NCBI GenBank assembly: GCA_017847725.1 | Contig: JAGAXW010000005.1 | Location: 1-64,000, forward strand | Length of the DNA stretch: 64,000 nucleotides | Reading direction: 5' to 3' | Source: Prevotella sp. | GTDB lineage: Bacteria; Bacteroidota; Bacteroidia; Bacteroidales; Bacteroidaceae | In this document: piece after piece, positions 49,057-59,462 of the stretch | Layout: every line of letters starts with the position of its first letter | Numbering within the stretch: position 1 is the first letter of the stretch | Position numbers and translations under genes: made by a program | Notes under the pieces: generated by a model | What the model was told of the DNA's origin: nothing | What the model saw: only the letters and a program-made list of their open reading frames with translations | Databases searched by the model: none

Positions 49057-52000
49057 ATGGCTTCAAAAGTAATAGATAACAGAGTAAACTTTGGCAGCGT
49101 CAAGAATCCGATGCCATTCCCGGATTTTCTCGATGTGCAGTTAAAGTCCTTTAAGGATTTCCTACAGTTGGACACTCCGCCTGAGGAACGCAAGAATGAC
49201 GGACTGTATAAGGTATTCGCAGAGAATTTCCCTATCACCGATACGCGTAATAATTTCGTTCTTGAGTTCCTGGATTACTATATCGACCCGCCACGTTACA
49301 CCATTGATGAGTGTTTGGAGCGTGGCCTGACCTATAGCGTACCTTTGAAGGCTAAGCTGAAGCTGTATTGCACAGACCCGGATCATGAGGATTTTGGTAC
49401 CGTGATACAGGACGTATTCCTTGGCCCCATCCCATACATGACATCTAATGGCACGTTTGTCATCAACGGTGCAGAGCGTGTGGTCGTTTCTCAGCTGCAC
49501 CGCTCTCCTGGCGTGTTCTTCGGTCAGAACGTACATGCTAACGGCACGCTGCTCTATTCAGCCCGAATCATTCCTTTTAAGGGCTCATGGATAGAGTTTG
49601 CCACCGACATCAACAACGTGATGTATGCTTACATCGACCGTAAGAAGAAGTTGCCTGTTACCACGCTGTTACGAGCCATAGGTTTTGAGACTGATAAAGA
49701 CATTCTGCAGATTTTCGACCTTGCCGAGGAGGTGAAGGTCAACAAGGCTGCCTTGAAGAAAGTTATTGGTAGCAAGCTCGCTGCTCGTGTGCTGAAGAGC
49801 TGGAACGAGGATTTTGTAGACGAGGATACCGGCGAGGTTGTATCTATCGAGCGCAATGAGGTCATCATGGAGCGTGAGACAGAAATCACGGAAGAGAACA
49901 TGCTGGAGATTCTCGAGAGCGGTGCTTCGACCATCTTGGTTCACAAGGACGAAAGCATTGCCCAAGACTATTCCATCATTTTCAATACCTTGCAGAAAGA
50001 CCCGTCGAACTCAGAGAAGGAAGCCGTGCTTTACATCTATCGTCAGCTCCGCAATGCTGATCCTGCCGATGATGCCAGTGCACGTGAGGTCATCCAGAAC
50101 CTGTTCTTCTCAGACAAGCGCTATGACCTGGGTGACGTAGGCCGCTACCGTATTAACAAGAAGCTGGGCCTCGACACTGACATGGACACCCGCGTGCTGA
50201 CTAAGGAAGATATCATTGAGATTATCAAGTACCTGATTCAGCTCATCAACTCTAAGGCTAACGTCGACGATATCGACCACCTGTCGAATCGCCGTGTTCG
50301 CACCGTCGGGGAGCAGTTGTCTAACCAGTTCTCTATTGGTCTGGCACGAATGAGCCGCACCATCCGTGAGCGTATGAATGTGCGCGACAATGAGGTGTTC
50401 ACACCGACAGACCTTATCAATGCCAAGACGATATCGAGCGTTATCAACTCGTTCTTTGGTACCAATCCGCTGTCACAATTCATGGACCAGACCAACCCGT
50501 TGGCTGAAGTGACCCACAAGCGTCGTCTCTCTGCCCTCGGTCCTGGCGGTCTGTCACGTGAGCGTGCCGGTTTCGAGGTTCGTGACGTTCACTATACACA
50601 CTACGGACGCCTCTGCCCGATTGAGAGCCCTGAAGGCCCCAATATCGGTCTGATTTCTTCGTTGTGCGTATATGCAAAGATTAACGAGTTAGGCTTCATT
50701 TCTACTCCTTACCGTAAGGTGGAGAATGGTGTGGCCAATCTGAATAATGACGAGATTGTATATCTGACTGCCGAAGAGGAGGAAGACCATGTAATCGGTC
50801 AGGGCAATGCCCCCCTCAATGACGATGGAACCTTCATTCGTCCTGTCGTTAAGTGCCGTCAGGATGCCGACTTCCCCGTCGTGCCGCCTCAGCAGGTCGA
50901 CCTGATGGACGTCTCTCCGCAGCAGATTGCCTCTATTGCAGCCTCGCTCATTCCGTTCCTGGAGCATGACGATGCTCACCGTGCACTGATGGGCTCGAAC
51001 ATGATGCGCCAGGCAGTTCCCTTGCTTCATAATGAGGCTCCTATTGTGGGTACAGGTATTGAGAAACAGGTGTGTGAGGACTCTCGCACGATGATTACGG
51101 CCGAGGGCGACGGTGTTATCGACTATGTTGACGCCACGACCATCCGCATCCTGTATGACCGTACCGCGGATGAGGAGTTTGTCAGCTTCGAGCCTGCACT
51201 CAAGGAATATCGTATTCCCAAGTTCCGCCGCACCAATCAGAATATGACCATTGACCTGCGCCCTATTTGCGACAAAGGCCAGCGCGTGAAGAAGGGTGAC
51301 ATCCTGACAGAAGGCTATGCTACCGAGAATGGTGAATTGGCACTGGGCCGCAACCTGCTTGTTGCCTACATGCCTTGGAAGGGTTACAACTATGAGGATG
51401 CCATTGTGCTCAACGAGCGCATTGTCCGTGAGGACGTACTTACCTCTGTGCATGTCGACGAGTATACCCTTGACGTGCGTGAGACCAAGCGAGGTGCTGA
51501 GGAGTTCACAGCCGATATCCCCAATGTCAGTGAAGAGGCAACCAAGGACCTCGACGACAATGGTATTATCCGTGTCGGTGCCCGTGTCGAGCCCGGTGAT
51601 ATCCTGATTGGTAAGATTTCGCCTAAGGGTGAGAGCGATCCTTCGCCCGAAGAGAAACTGCTTCGTGCCATCTTCGGTGACAAGGCTGGTGATGTGAAAG
51701 ACTCTTCGCTCAAGGCCAATCCGTCGCTGACGGGTGTCATCATCGACAAGAAACTCTTCACCCATGCTGTCAAGACTCGTCAGACCAAGCAGCAGGATAA
51801 GATAATCCTTGCCAAAATCGACGAGGAGCATGAGGCAAAGATCGACGACCTGAAAGACATCCTGGTCGAGAAGCTGATGACGCTGACCAAGGGAAAGACG
51901 TCGCAGGGCGTGAAGGACTATACTGGCGCAGAGATTATCTCCAAGGGCAGCAAGTTCACGATGACCAACCTCAAGAATCTGGAGTATGGTGATATCCAGA

Positions 52001-52869
52001 CCAGCCACTGGACCAGCGATGAGCACAAGAATGAGCTCATAGCCCAGCTGATTATCAACTATATGAAGAAGTATAAGCTGCTCGATGCCGAGACCAAGCG
52101 TAAGAAGTTTGCCATCACCATTGGCGACGAGCTGCCCTCTGGCATTCTGCAGATGGCCAAGGTCTATGTTGCCAAGAAGCGTAAGATTGGTGTCGGTGAT
52201 AAGCTGGCCGGTCGCCACGGTAACAAGGGTATCGTATCGAAGGTCGTACGTCAGGAAGACATGCCGTTCCTCGAGGATGGCCGTCCCGTAGACCTGGTAC
52301 TCAACCCGCTGGGTGTGCCCTCACGTATGAATCTTGGTCAGATTTTCGAGGCCATCCTCGGTGCTGCAGGTAAGCGCCTTGGTGTTAAGTTCTCTACTCC
52401 TATCTTCGATGGTGCCAAGTTGGAAGACCTGGCCGAGTGGACCGACAAGGCCGGTCTGCCGCGTCTGTGCTCTACTCACCTCTATGACGGTGAGACTGGT
52501 GAGCGCTTCGACCAGCCTGCTACAGTGGGTATCACATACTTCCTGAAGCTGGGCCACATGGTAGAAGACAAGATGCACGCACGCTCCATCGGTCCGTACT
52601 CTCTCATCACGCAGCAGCCCCTTGGCGGTAAGGCCCAGTTCGGTGGTCAGCGTTTTGGTGAGATGGAGGTCTGGGCTTTGGAGGCCTTTGGTGCCAGCCA
52701 CGTACTGCAGGAGATCCTGACCATCAAGTCTGATGATGTCGTGGGTCGTGCCAAGGCATACGAGGCTATCGTGAAAGGCGAGCCGATGCCTACTCCCGGT
52801 ATTCCGGAGTCACTCAATGTGCTGTTGCACGAATTGAAGGGCTTGGGCTTGAGCATCAAGATGGATTAA
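49057..52869 (+). CDS. rpoB: DNA-directed RNA polymerase subunit beta
   Basis: A 1270-residue catalytic subunit. It begins in the Bacteroidetes manner ([20 protein letters not shown]) and contains the rifampicin region ([20 protein letters not shown] and [20 protein letters not shown]) with the residues expected of a sensitive enzyme. The nucleotide-binding and C-terminal blocks ([20 protein letters not shown] and [20 protein letters not shown]) are also normal. It is followed by rpoC after a 42-nt gap holding AATTGA-type repeats. Confidence 0.98.
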   Translation: MASKVIDNRVNFGSVKNPMPFPDFLDVQLKSFKDFLQLDTPPEERKNDGLYKVFAENFPITDTRNNFVLEFLDYYIDPPRYTIDECLERGLTYSVPLKAKLKLYCTDPDHEDFGTVIQDVFLGPIPYMTSNGTFVINGAERVVVSQLHRSPGVFFGQNVHANGTLLYSARIIPFKGSWIEFATDINNVMYAYIDRKKKLPVTTLLRAIGFETDKDILQIFDLAEEVKVNKAALKKVIGSKLAARVLKSWNEDFVDEDTGEVVSIERNEVIMERETEITEENMLEILESGASTILVHKDESIAQDYSIIFNTLQKDPSNSEKEAVLYIYRQLRNADPADDASAREVIQNLFFSDKRYDLGDVGRYRINKKLGLDTDMDTRVLTKEDIIEIIKYLIQLINSKANVDDIDHLSNRRVRTVGEQLSNQFSIGLARMSRTIRERMNVRDNEVFTPTDLINAKTISSVINSFFGTNPLSQFMDQTNPLAEVTHKRRLSALGPGGLSRERAGFEVRDVHYTHYGRLCPIESPEGPNIGLISSLCVYAKINELGFISTPYRKVENGVANLNNDEIVYLTAEEEEDHVIGQGNAPLNDDGTFIRPVVKCRQDADFPVVPPQQVDLMDVSPQQIASIAASLIPFLEHDDAHRALMGSNMMRQAVPLLHNEAPIVGTGIEKQVCEDSRTMITAEGDGVIDYVDATTIRILYDRTADEEFVSFEPALKEYRIPKFRRTNQNMTIDLRPICDKGQRVKKGDILTEGYATENGELALGRNLLVAYMPWKGYNYEDAIVLNERIVREDVLTSVHVDEYTLDVRETKRGAEEFTADIPNVSEEATKDLDDNGIIRVGARVEPGDILIGKISPKGESDPSPEEKLLRAIFGDKAGDVKDSSLKANPSLTGVIIDKKLFTHAVKTRQTKQQDKIILAKIDEEHEAKIDDLKDILVEKLMTLTKGKTSQGVKDYTGAEIISKGSKFTMTNLKNLEYGDIQTSHWTSDEHKNELIAQLIINYMKKYKLLDAETKRKKFAITIGDELPSGILQMAKVYVAKKRKIGVGDKLAGRHGNKGIVSKVVRQEDMPFLEDGRPVDLVLNPLGVPSRMNLGQIFEAILGAAGKRLGVKFSTPIFDGAKLEDLAEWTDKAGLPRLCSTHLYDGETGERFDQPATVGITYFLKLGHMVEDKMHARSIGPYSLITQQPLGGKAQFGGQRFGEMEVWALEAFGASHVLQEILTIKSDDVVGRAKAYEAIVKGEPMPTPGIPESLNVLLHELKGLGLSIKMD

Positions 52870-52872
52870 GAG

Positions 52873-52900
52873 AATTGATAATTGAAAATTGACAATTGAT
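52873..52900. repeat. AATTGA-type simple repeats between rpoB and rpoC
   Basis: AATTGATAATTGA is followed by AAATTGACAATTGAT, so AATTGA occurs about four times in 28 bases. Such AT-rich microrepeats are common between Bacteroidales genes. No function is evident. Confidence 0.55.
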
Positions 52901-52911
52901 ATTTTGAATAT

Positions 52912-55900
52912 ATGGCTTTCAAGAAAGATTCAAAAATAAAGACTAATTTCACCAAGATTACCATCGGATTGGCCTCGCCTGAGGAGATTCTCGAAAACTC
53001 GTATGGTGAGGTGACAAAGCCTGAGACCATCAACTATCGTACTTACAAGCCCGAGCGCGATGGCCTGTTCTGCGAGCGCATCTTCGGTCCTACCAAGGAC
53101 TATGAGTGTGCTTGTGGCAAATACAAGCGCATCCGCTACAAGGGCATTGTCTGTGACCGTTGTGGCGTAGAGGTCACCGAGAAGAAGGTTCGTCGTGAGC
53201 GTACAGGTCATATCGAGCTTGTTGTGCCTGTAGCCCACATCTGGTACTTCCGCAGTCTTCCCAATAAGATTGGCTATTTGCTTGGCCTGCCTACAAAGAA
53301 ACTCGATGCCGTTATCTATTATGAGCGCTACGTGGTTATTCAGCCCGGCGTCATGGCCGACAGGAAAGATGCCGAGGGCAACGCCGTTCTTGGCTCTCAG
53401 ATGTACGACCTGCTTTCCGAGGAGGAGTATAACGATATCGTCGACAACCAGATTTCTCAGGAGAACGACTACCTTGACGACAGCGATCCCAACAAGTTTG
53501 TTGCAAAGATGGGTGCCGAGGCTATCTACGACCTTCTGACCCGCCTGGATTTAGACTCTCTGAGCTATGAGTTGCGCGACCGTGCCAACAGCGACTCGTC
53601 TGTGCAGCGCAAGAACGAGGCGCTCAAGCGCCTGCAGGTAGTGGAGGCTTTCCGCACGAGTGTGGAGAAGGGTATCAACCGTCCCGAGTGGATGATTATG
53701 AAGATTATCCCCGTCACACCTCCCGAGCTGCGTCCCCTCGTTCCCCTGGATGGTGGCCGTTTCGCCACGTCAGACTTGAACGACCTCTATCGTCGCGTCA
53801 TCATTCGTAACAACCGTCTGAAGCGTCTGATGGAGATCAAGGCTCCTGAGGTTATCCTGCGCAATGAGAAACGCATGCTGCAGGAAGCTGTCGACTCCCT
53901 GTTTGACAACAGTCGCAAGAGCAGTGCCGTAAAGAGCGACAGCAACCGTCCGCTGAAGTCGCTCTCCGACTCGCTGAAGGGTAAGCAGGGCCGCTTCCGT
54001 CAGAACTTGCTCGGTAAGCGTGTCGACTACTCTGCCCGTTCGGTTATCGTCGTAGGTCCGGAGCTGAAGATGGGTGAGTGCGGTCTGCCTAAGCTGATGG
54101 CCGCCGAGCTCTACAAGCCGTTTATCATCCGCAAGCTTATCGAGCGCGGTATTGTCAAGACCGTCAAGTCGGCCAAGAAGATTGTAGACCGCCGTGAGCC
54201 TGTTATCTGGGATATTTTGGAGAACGTCATGAAGGGCCATCCTGTTCTGCTCAACCGTGCACCGACGCTGCACCGTCTGGGTATTCAGGCCTTCCAGCCC
54301 AAGCTCATCGAGGGTAAGGCTATCCAGTTGCACCCGCTGGCTTGTACCGCGTTCAATGCCGACTTCGACGGTGACCAGATGGCTGTCCACCTTCCCCTGT
54401 CCAACGAGGCCATTCTGGAGGCACAGATTCTGATGCTTCAGAGCCACAACATCCTGAACCCTGCCAATGGTGCCCCTATCACCGTTCCGTCGCAGGATAT
54501 GGTGCTGGGACTGTACTATATCTCTAAGATACGTCCGGGTGCCAAGGGTGAGGGCCTTACCTTCTATGGTCCTGAGGAAGCTATCATCGCCCACAACGAA
54601 GGCAAGTGCGACCTGCATGCACAGGTCAAGGTGCTGGTTGACGACATCGTCGACGGCAAGCCCTGCAAGCACATGGTAGAGACCTCTGTCGGTCGTGTCA
54701 TCGTGAATGGCATCATTCCGAAGGAGGTTGGCTACGTCAACAAGATTGTCTCCAAGAAGTCGCTGCGTGACATCATTGCCGATGTAATCAAGAACGTAGG
54801 CTTTGCCGAGGCCTGCGAGTTCCTTGACGGAATCAAGAACCTCGGTTATCGCATGGCTTATGAGGCAGGTCTGTCGTTCAACCTCGACGACATCATTATC
54901 CCGGAGGCCAAGAAAGACCTGGTGGAGAAGGGTAACGAGGAAGTACGCCAGATTACTGAAAACTACAATATGGGTTTCATCACCGACAACGAGCGTTACA
55001 ACCAGGTTATTGATACGTGGACACACATCAATAACGACCTGGGCAATGTGCTGATGAAGGAGATGACCGAGGCCGACCAGGGCTTCAATGCTGTCTTCAT
55101 GATGCTCGACTCCGGTGCCCGTGGTAGTAAGGACCAGATTCGCCAGCTCTCCGGTATGCGTGGTCTGATGGCCAAGCCCCAGAAAGCCGGTGCCGAGGGT
55201 GCCCAGATTATTGAGAACCCCATCCTGTCGAACTTCAAGGAGGGTATGTCGGTGCTGGAATACTTCATCTCTACCCACGGTGCCCGTAAGGGTCTGGCAG
55301 ATACCGCTATGAAGACTGCCGACGCCGGTTATCTGACCCGTCGTCTGGTCGACGTATCTCACGATGTCATTATCAACGAGGAAGACTGCGGAACCCTGCG
55401 TGGACTGGTCTGCACAGCCCTGAAGAACGGCGACGAGGTTATCTCAACCCTCTATGAGCGCATCCTGGGCCGTGTCAGTGTACACGACATCATCCATCCC
55501 TCTACCGGCGAGCTCATCGTGGCTGCTGGCGAGGAGATTACAGAACCCATCGCCCAGATGATCGAAGACTCTCCCATCGAGAGCGTCGAGATTCGTTCCG
55601 TGCTCACCTGCGAGTCCAAGCATGGTGTCTGCATGAAGTGTTACGGTCGCAACCTTGCCACCCGCCGGATGGTACAGAAGGGTGAGGCTGTCGGTGTGAT
55701 TGCCGCCCAGGCTATCGGTGAGCCGGGTACTCAGCTGACGCTGCGTACGTTCCACGCCGGTGGTGTGGCAGCCAATGCTGCAGCCAATGCCAGCATCGTG
55801 GCCAAGAATGACGCTAAGATAGAGTTGGAGGAAGTCCGTACGGTTCCCTTCGACGAGGACGGACGCGAGTGTGAGATGGTAGTCAGCCGTCTTGGCGAAC

Positions 55901-57240
55901 TCCGCTTTGTCGATGTCAATACCAAGATTGTCCTCTCTACGGTCAACGTCCCCTACGGTTCTGCGCTTTATTTCAAGAATGGCGACACCGTCAAGAAGGG
56001 CGACAAGATTGCCCAGTGGGATCCGTTCAATGCCGTCATCGTCACCGAGTATGCCGGTAGGCTGAAGTTCCACGACGTTATCGAGGGCGTTACTTTCCGT
56101 GCAGAGACCGATGAAACCACCGGATTGACCGAGAAGATTGTTACCGAGTCGAAGGACAAGTCGAAGGTGCCTACCTGCGACATCATCGACGCCAATGGCG
56201 ACGTCGTCGGTACGTATAACTTCCCTGTGGGTGGTCACGTCGTCGTCGAGGATGGCCAGACTGTCAAGACCGGTGAGACACTTGTGAAGATTCCGCGTGC
56301 AGCCGCCAAGGGTGGTGATATCACCGGTGGTCTGCCTCGTGTCACCGAGCTCTTCGAAGCCCGCAACCCGTCTAACCCTGCCATCGTGTCAGAAATCGAC
56401 GGTGAGGTCACCATGGGTAAGGTGAAGCGCGGTAACCGCGAGATTGTGGTCACCTCGAAGACCGGTGAGCAGCGCAAGTACCTCGTGTCCCTCTCCAAGC
56501 AGATACTGGTACAGGAGCACGATGCCGTGCGTGCCGGAACACCTCTCTCTGACGGTGTCATCACGCCTGCCGACATCTTGGCCATCAAGGGTCCCACGGC
56601 CGTCCAGGAGTACATCGTCAACGAAGTACAGGATGTGTATCGTCTGCAGGGTGTGAAGATCAACGACAAGCACTTTGAGATTATCGTCCGTCAGATGATG
56701 CGCAAGGTACAGATCAACGATCCCGGTGATACCTCGTTCCTCGAGCAGGAGATTGTCGACAAGCTCGACTTTGCAGAGGAGAACGACCGTATCTGGGGCA
56801 AGAAGGTGGTCGTCGACGCCGGCGACTCCGAGAACTTGCAGAAGGGTCAGATTGTTACCGCCCGTAAGTTGCGCGACGAGAACTCGATGCTCAAGCGCCG
56901 CGACCTGCGCCCCGTACAAGTGCGCGACGCCGTGCCAGCCACTTCGACCCAGATTCTTCAGGGTATCACCCGTGCTGCCCTGCAGACCAAGTCGTTCGTC
57001 TCGGCAGCCTCCTTCCAGGAGACTACCAAGGTGCTCAACGAGGCTGCCATCCGCGGCAAGGAGGACCATCTGGAGGGTATGAAGGAGAACGTCATCAGCG
57101 GTCACCTCATTCCTGCCGGAACCGGTCTGCGCGAGTTCGAGAAGATCATCGTCGGCTCCAAGGAGGAGTACGAGCGTATGCAGGCCAACAAGAAGAACGT
57201 GCTCGACTTCGCTGAAGAGCCCGTAATTGAAGAACAGTAA
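52912..57240 (+). CDS. rpoC: DNA-directed RNA polymerase subunit beta'
   Basis: A 1442-residue catalytic subunit. Near the N-terminus the zinc site [20 protein letters not shown] is intact. The active-site motif NADFDGDQM carries the three magnesium-binding Asp at about residues 484, 486 and 488. The second zinc cluster ([15 protein letters not shown]) and the trigger-loop region ([16 protein letters not shown]) are also seen. It ends the operon and is followed by a strong hairpin terminator. Confidence 0.98.
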   Translation: MAFKKDSKIKTNFTKITIGLASPEEILENSYGEVTKPETINYRTYKPERDGLFCERIFGPTKDYECACGKYKRIRYKGIVCDRCGVEVTEKKVRRERTGHIELVVPVAHIWYFRSLPNKIGYLLGLPTKKLDAVIYYERYVVIQPGVMADRKDAEGNAVLGSQMYDLLSEEEYNDIVDNQISQENDYLDDSDPNKFVAKMGAEAIYDLLTRLDLDSLSYELRDRANSDSSVQRKNEALKRLQVVEAFRTSVEKGINRPEWMIMKIIPVTPPELRPLVPLDGGRFATSDLNDLYRRVIIRNNRLKRLMEIKAPEVILRNEKRMLQEAVDSLFDNSRKSSAVKSDSNRPLKSLSDSLKGKQGRFRQNLLGKRVDYSARSVIVVGPELKMGECGLPKLMAAELYKPFIIRKLIERGIVKTVKSAKKIVDRREPVIWDILENVMKGHPVLLNRAPTLHRLGIQAFQPKLIEGKAIQLHPLACTAFNADFDGDQMAVHLPLSNEAILEAQILMLQSHNILNPANGAPITVPSQDMVLGLYYISKIRPGAKGEGLTFYGPEEAIIAHNEGKCDLHAQVKVLVDDIVDGKPCKHMVETSVGRVIVNGIIPKEVGYVNKIVSKKSLRDIIADVIKNVGFAEACEFLDGIKNLGYRMAYEAGLSFNLDDIIIPEAKKDLVEKGNEEVRQITENYNMGFITDNERYNQVIDTWTHINNDLGNVLMKEMTEADQGFNAVFMMLDSGARGSKDQIRQLSGMRGLMAKPQKAGAEGAQIIENPILSNFKEGMSVLEYFISTHGARKGLADTAMKTADAGYLTRRLVDVSHDVIINEEDCGTLRGLVCTALKNGDEVISTLYERILGRVSVHDIIHPSTGELIVAAGEEITEPIAQMIEDSPIESVEIRSVLTCESKHGVCMKCYGRNLATRRMVQKGEAVGVIAAQAIGEPGTQLTLRTFHAGGVAANAAANASIVAKNDAKIELEEVRTVPFDEDGRECEMVVSRLGELRFVDVNTKIVLSTVNVPYGSALYFKNGDTVKKGDKIAQWDPFNAVIVTEYAGRLKFHDVIEGVTFRAETDETTGLTEKIVTESKDKSKVPTCDIIDANGDVVGTYNFPVGGHVVVEDGQTVKTGETLVKIPRAAAKGGDITGGLPRVTELFEARNPSNPAIVSEIDGEVTMGKVKRGNREIVVTSKTGEQRKYLVSLSKQILVQEHDAVRAGTPLSDGVITPADILAIKGPTAVQEYIVNEVQDVYRLQGVKINDKHFEIIVRQMMRKVQINDPGDTSFLEQEIVDKLDFAEENDRIWGKKVVVDAGDSENLQKGQIVTARKLRDENSMLKRRDLRPVQVRDAVPATSTQILQGITRAALQTKSFVSAASFQETTKVLNEAAIRGKEDHLEGMKENVISGHLIPAGTGLREFEKIIVGSKEEYERMQANKKNVLDFAEEPVIEEQ

Positions 57241-57260
57241 TCCGCTGTGATATATAAAAA

Positions 57261-57297
57261 AAGAAGAGGCTCACATTCAGTTGAGCCTCTTCTTTTT
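57261..57297 (+). terminator. Bidirectional terminator after rpoC
   Basis: AAGAAGAGGCTCA pairs with TGAGCCTCTTCTT (13 bp) around an eight-base loop, with a T-run after it and an A-run before it, so it can stop transcription both ways. It overlaps the last codons of the convergent gene, whose Lys-rich tail is encoded by its right arm. Confidence 0.8.
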
Positions 57298-57819
57298 CTC
57301 CTCCTTTTTGCGTTTTTTCTCTTCCGCCTTCATCTGTTTCATCCGATCCTTGAATTGCTGGTAGGGCTCGAGCGCCGGCACATAGCCAGCCTTCAGCGAC
57401 CGCTTGAAGCACCATTCAGCGTGCTTATAGTCGCCCAGCTTGTCGTACGACACCGCCATGAAGAAATACAGCTCCGGCGTGTGGTAGATTTTAGCCAGTG
57501 CCGAGTCGCCGTACATGATGGTGTGATAATAGTCGCGCACGCCGTACGCATCGTAGGCCAGTTCGCACAGCCGTTTGAACTCGTTGCGGCGTGCGATGGA
57601 GTCGGCAGCGCTCTCCTTCGTAATCCTGGCATCGTCTACGTTTCTCACCCTCGACCAGTAGTAGCCGCCGCCGGGATTCATGTCGGCCCCACCGCCATAT
57701 TGGTCGGTCTCTTCCTGTGGGCGCAGTCCTTTGTGATAGTGTGTCTCCTGGGCAGCCGCCACCACACAGAATGTCACTGCGCATAATGTTGTCACAAACT
57801 TTCTCATCATCGTCTTCAT
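57277..57819 (-). CDS. Small exported TPR-like protein of unknown function
   Basis: A 180-residue protein. The start MKTMMRKFVTTLC was preferred because it gives a clean signal peptide (ending VVAAAQ); an ATG 18 bases upstream is possible. After a Gly/Tyr-rich linker (YGGGADMNPGGGYYW) comes a helical region with the pattern of one or two TPR motifs (YFFMAVSYDKLGDYKHAEWC FKRS). The C-terminus is very basic and charged (EEKKRKKEEKKKRLN). Probably periplasmic; I do not recognise a family. It converges on rpoC. Confidence 0.75.
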   Translation of the reverse strand: MKTMMRKFVTTLCAVTFCVVAAAQETHYHKGLRPQEETDQYGGGADMNPGGGYYWSRVRNVDDARITKESAADSIARRNEFKRLCELAYDAYGVRDYYHTIMYGDSALAKIYHTPELYFFMAVSYDKLGDYKHAEWCFKRSLKAGYVPALEPYQQFKDRMKQMKAEEKKRKKEEKKKRLN

Positions 57820-57862
57820 TTTTTTATATTTACGCATAGCCAGACAGAATGTTAAGTAATGA

Positions 57863-57973
57863 TTAAAAAATAGCTTGGTATAAATGAATAGAATAACTGC
57901 CCCCGCCCCTCCCTTGTAGGGGAGGGATTGGGGGCGGGGTCAGTAATATAAATCATACCAAGTTATTTTTTAA
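57863..57973. repeat. Large palindromic intergenic element (about 111 bp)
   Basis: TTAAAAAATAGCTTGGTAT (57863-57881) pairs along its whole 19 nt with ATACCAAGTTATTTTTTAA (57955-57973), with one G-T pair. Inside lies a second GC-rich palindrome around CCCCGCCCCTCCC and GGGAGGG...GGGGCGGGG. The result is an AT-rich outer stem with a GC-rich inner stem. The inner part resembles repeats I have seen scattered in Bacteroidales genomes, so it may be a REP- or MITE-like element. No coding frame is present. Confidence 0.6.
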
Positions 57974-58078
57974 CGTTCACTAAATAGAATAAGCCGTTTC
58001 TTGCTGCAAAAATACAGAAAAAAACACGAGAACGTACAAAATCCCCGGAAAATTTATTGCTGTTAAGGTGTAAATCCG

Positions 58079-58086
58079 TACCTTTG
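58079..58086 (+). promoter_or_regulatory. Promoter of miaB (ATTG, 19 nt, TACCTTTG)
   Basis: TACCTTTG lies 23 nt before the miaB ATG, and ATTG at 58056-58059 sits 19 nt upstream of it as a plausible -33 element. Confidence 0.65.
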
Positions 58087-58109
58087 CAGCTACAAAAGAC
58101 AAGCGAATA

Positions 58110-59459
58110 ATGAAGAAACTATATATTGAGACCTATGGCTGCCAGATGAATGTCGCCGACTCCGAAGTGGTGGCTTCTGTCATGCAGATGGCAGGCTATG
58201 AGACTACCGAGTCGATAGACGAGGCCGATGCCGTCCTGCTCAATACCTGTTCGGTGCGCGACAATGCCGAGCAGAAGATTTATCACCGTCTGGAGGCGCT
58301 CGATGCCCTGCGTCGCCAAAGAGCCAAGAGCCAAGAGCCAGGTGCCAAGGGCCTTATCATTGGCGTACTGGGATGTATGGCCGAGCGCGTCAGGGAGGAA
58401 TTGCTGGAGCAGCACCACTGCGACCTGGTAGTAGGCCCCGACGCCTATCTGTCATTGCCCGACCTCATCGCTCAGGCAGAGACGGGCCATAAGGCCATCA
58501 ATATCGAGCTGTCGACCAGCGAAACCTATCGCGAGGTGGTGCCCCTGCGCCTGCATGGCGCTAAGATTGGCGGCTACGTCAGCATCATGCGAGGCTGCAA
58601 CAATTTCTGCCACTACTGCATCGTTCCCTATACTCGCGGACGTGAGCGGTCGCGCGACGTAGAGAGTATCCTGCGTGAGGTCCGCGACCTGCGCGACCGT
58701 GGTTTCAAGGAGGTGACGCTCCTCGGTCAGAACGTCAATTCGTACAGTTGGGAGAACGCAGCCGTACAGGGCGAGCAGATAGACTTCGCCCATTTGTTGC
58801 GCCGCGTGGCTGAAGAAGCCCCTCAGATGCGTGTGCGTTTCACGACCTCACACCCCAAGGACATGAGCGACGAGACGCTGCAGGTCATTGCCGACATGCC
58901 CAATGTCTGCCGGCACATCCACCTGCCCGTACAGAGCGGTTCCGACCGCATCCTGAAACTCATGAACCGTAAGTACACCCGTGAGTGGTATCTCAACCGT
59001 GTCGAGGCAATCCGTCGCATCGTGCCCGATTGCGGTCTGTCTACCGATATCTTCGTGGGATATCATTCAGAGACGGAGGAAGACCACCAGCTGTCGCTCT
59101 CGCTGATGCGCGAGGTGGGCTACGACTCGGCCTTTATGTTCAAATACTCGGAGCGCCCCGGCACTTATGCCTCCAAGCATTTGCCTGACGATGTACCGGA
59201 AGAGGTGAAGATACGCCGGCTCAACGAACTGATAGCCCTGCAGACGGAGCTGTCGGCTGTGGCCAACAAGCGTGACGAAGGCCGCGAGTTTGACGTACTC
59301 CTCGAGTCGTTCTCCAAGCGTAGCCGTGAGCAGCTGATGGGTCGTACCGAGCAGAACAAGGCCGTCGTGGTCGATAAGGGCCCCCATCATATCGGTGAGA
59401 CGGTGCGTGTCCGGATTACCAGTTCTACCAGTGCCACCCTGTTGGGCGAAATCCTGTAA
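58110..59459 (+). CDS. miaB: tRNA-2-methylthio-N6-dimethylallyladenosine synthase
   Basis: A 449-residue radical-SAM methylthiotransferase that modifies A37 of tRNAs reading U-starting codons. It has two iron-sulfur sites: Cys11, Cys47 and Cys89 (IETYGCQMN, LNTCSVRDN, VLGCMAER) in the UPF0004 domain, and Cys163, Cys167, Cys170 (RGCNNFCHYC) in the radical-SAM domain. A C-terminal TRAM domain closes it. Residues about 70-81 (QRAKSQEPGAKG) look like an insertion and are encoded by tandem 7-bp repeats. It is followed after 3 nt by the sulfatase-fold gene. Confidence 0.97.
   Translation: MKKLYIETYGCQMNVADSEVVASVMQMAGYETTESIDEADAVLLNTCSVRDNAEQKIYHRLEALDALRRQRAKSQEPGAKGLIIGVLGCMAERVREELLEQHHCDLVVGPDAYLSLPDLIAQAETGHKAINIELSTSETYREVVPLRLHGAKIGGYVSIMRGCNNFCHYCIVPYTRGRERSRDVESILREVRDLRDRGFKEVTLLGQNVNSYSWENAAVQGEQIDFAHLLRRVAEEAPQMRVRFTTSHPKDMSDETLQVIADMPNVCRHIHLPVQSGSDRILKLMNRKYTREWYLNRVEAIRRIVPDCGLSTDIFVGYHSETEEDHQLSLSLMREVGYDSAFMFKYSERPGTYASKHLPDDVPEEVKIRRLNELIALQTELSAVANKRDEGREFDVLLESFSKRSREQLMGRTEQNKAVVVDKGPHHIGETVRVRITSSTSATLLGEIL
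58320..58353 (+). repeat. Tandem 7-bp repeat inside miaB
   Basis: AGAGCCA occurs three times perfectly (58320-58340), followed by degenerate copies GGTGCCA and AGGGCC. Seven bases is not a multiple of three, so loss or gain of one unit would shift the miaB frame. It encodes a poorly conserved loop before the third cysteine. Confidence 0.75.
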
Positions 59460-59462
59460 GCA

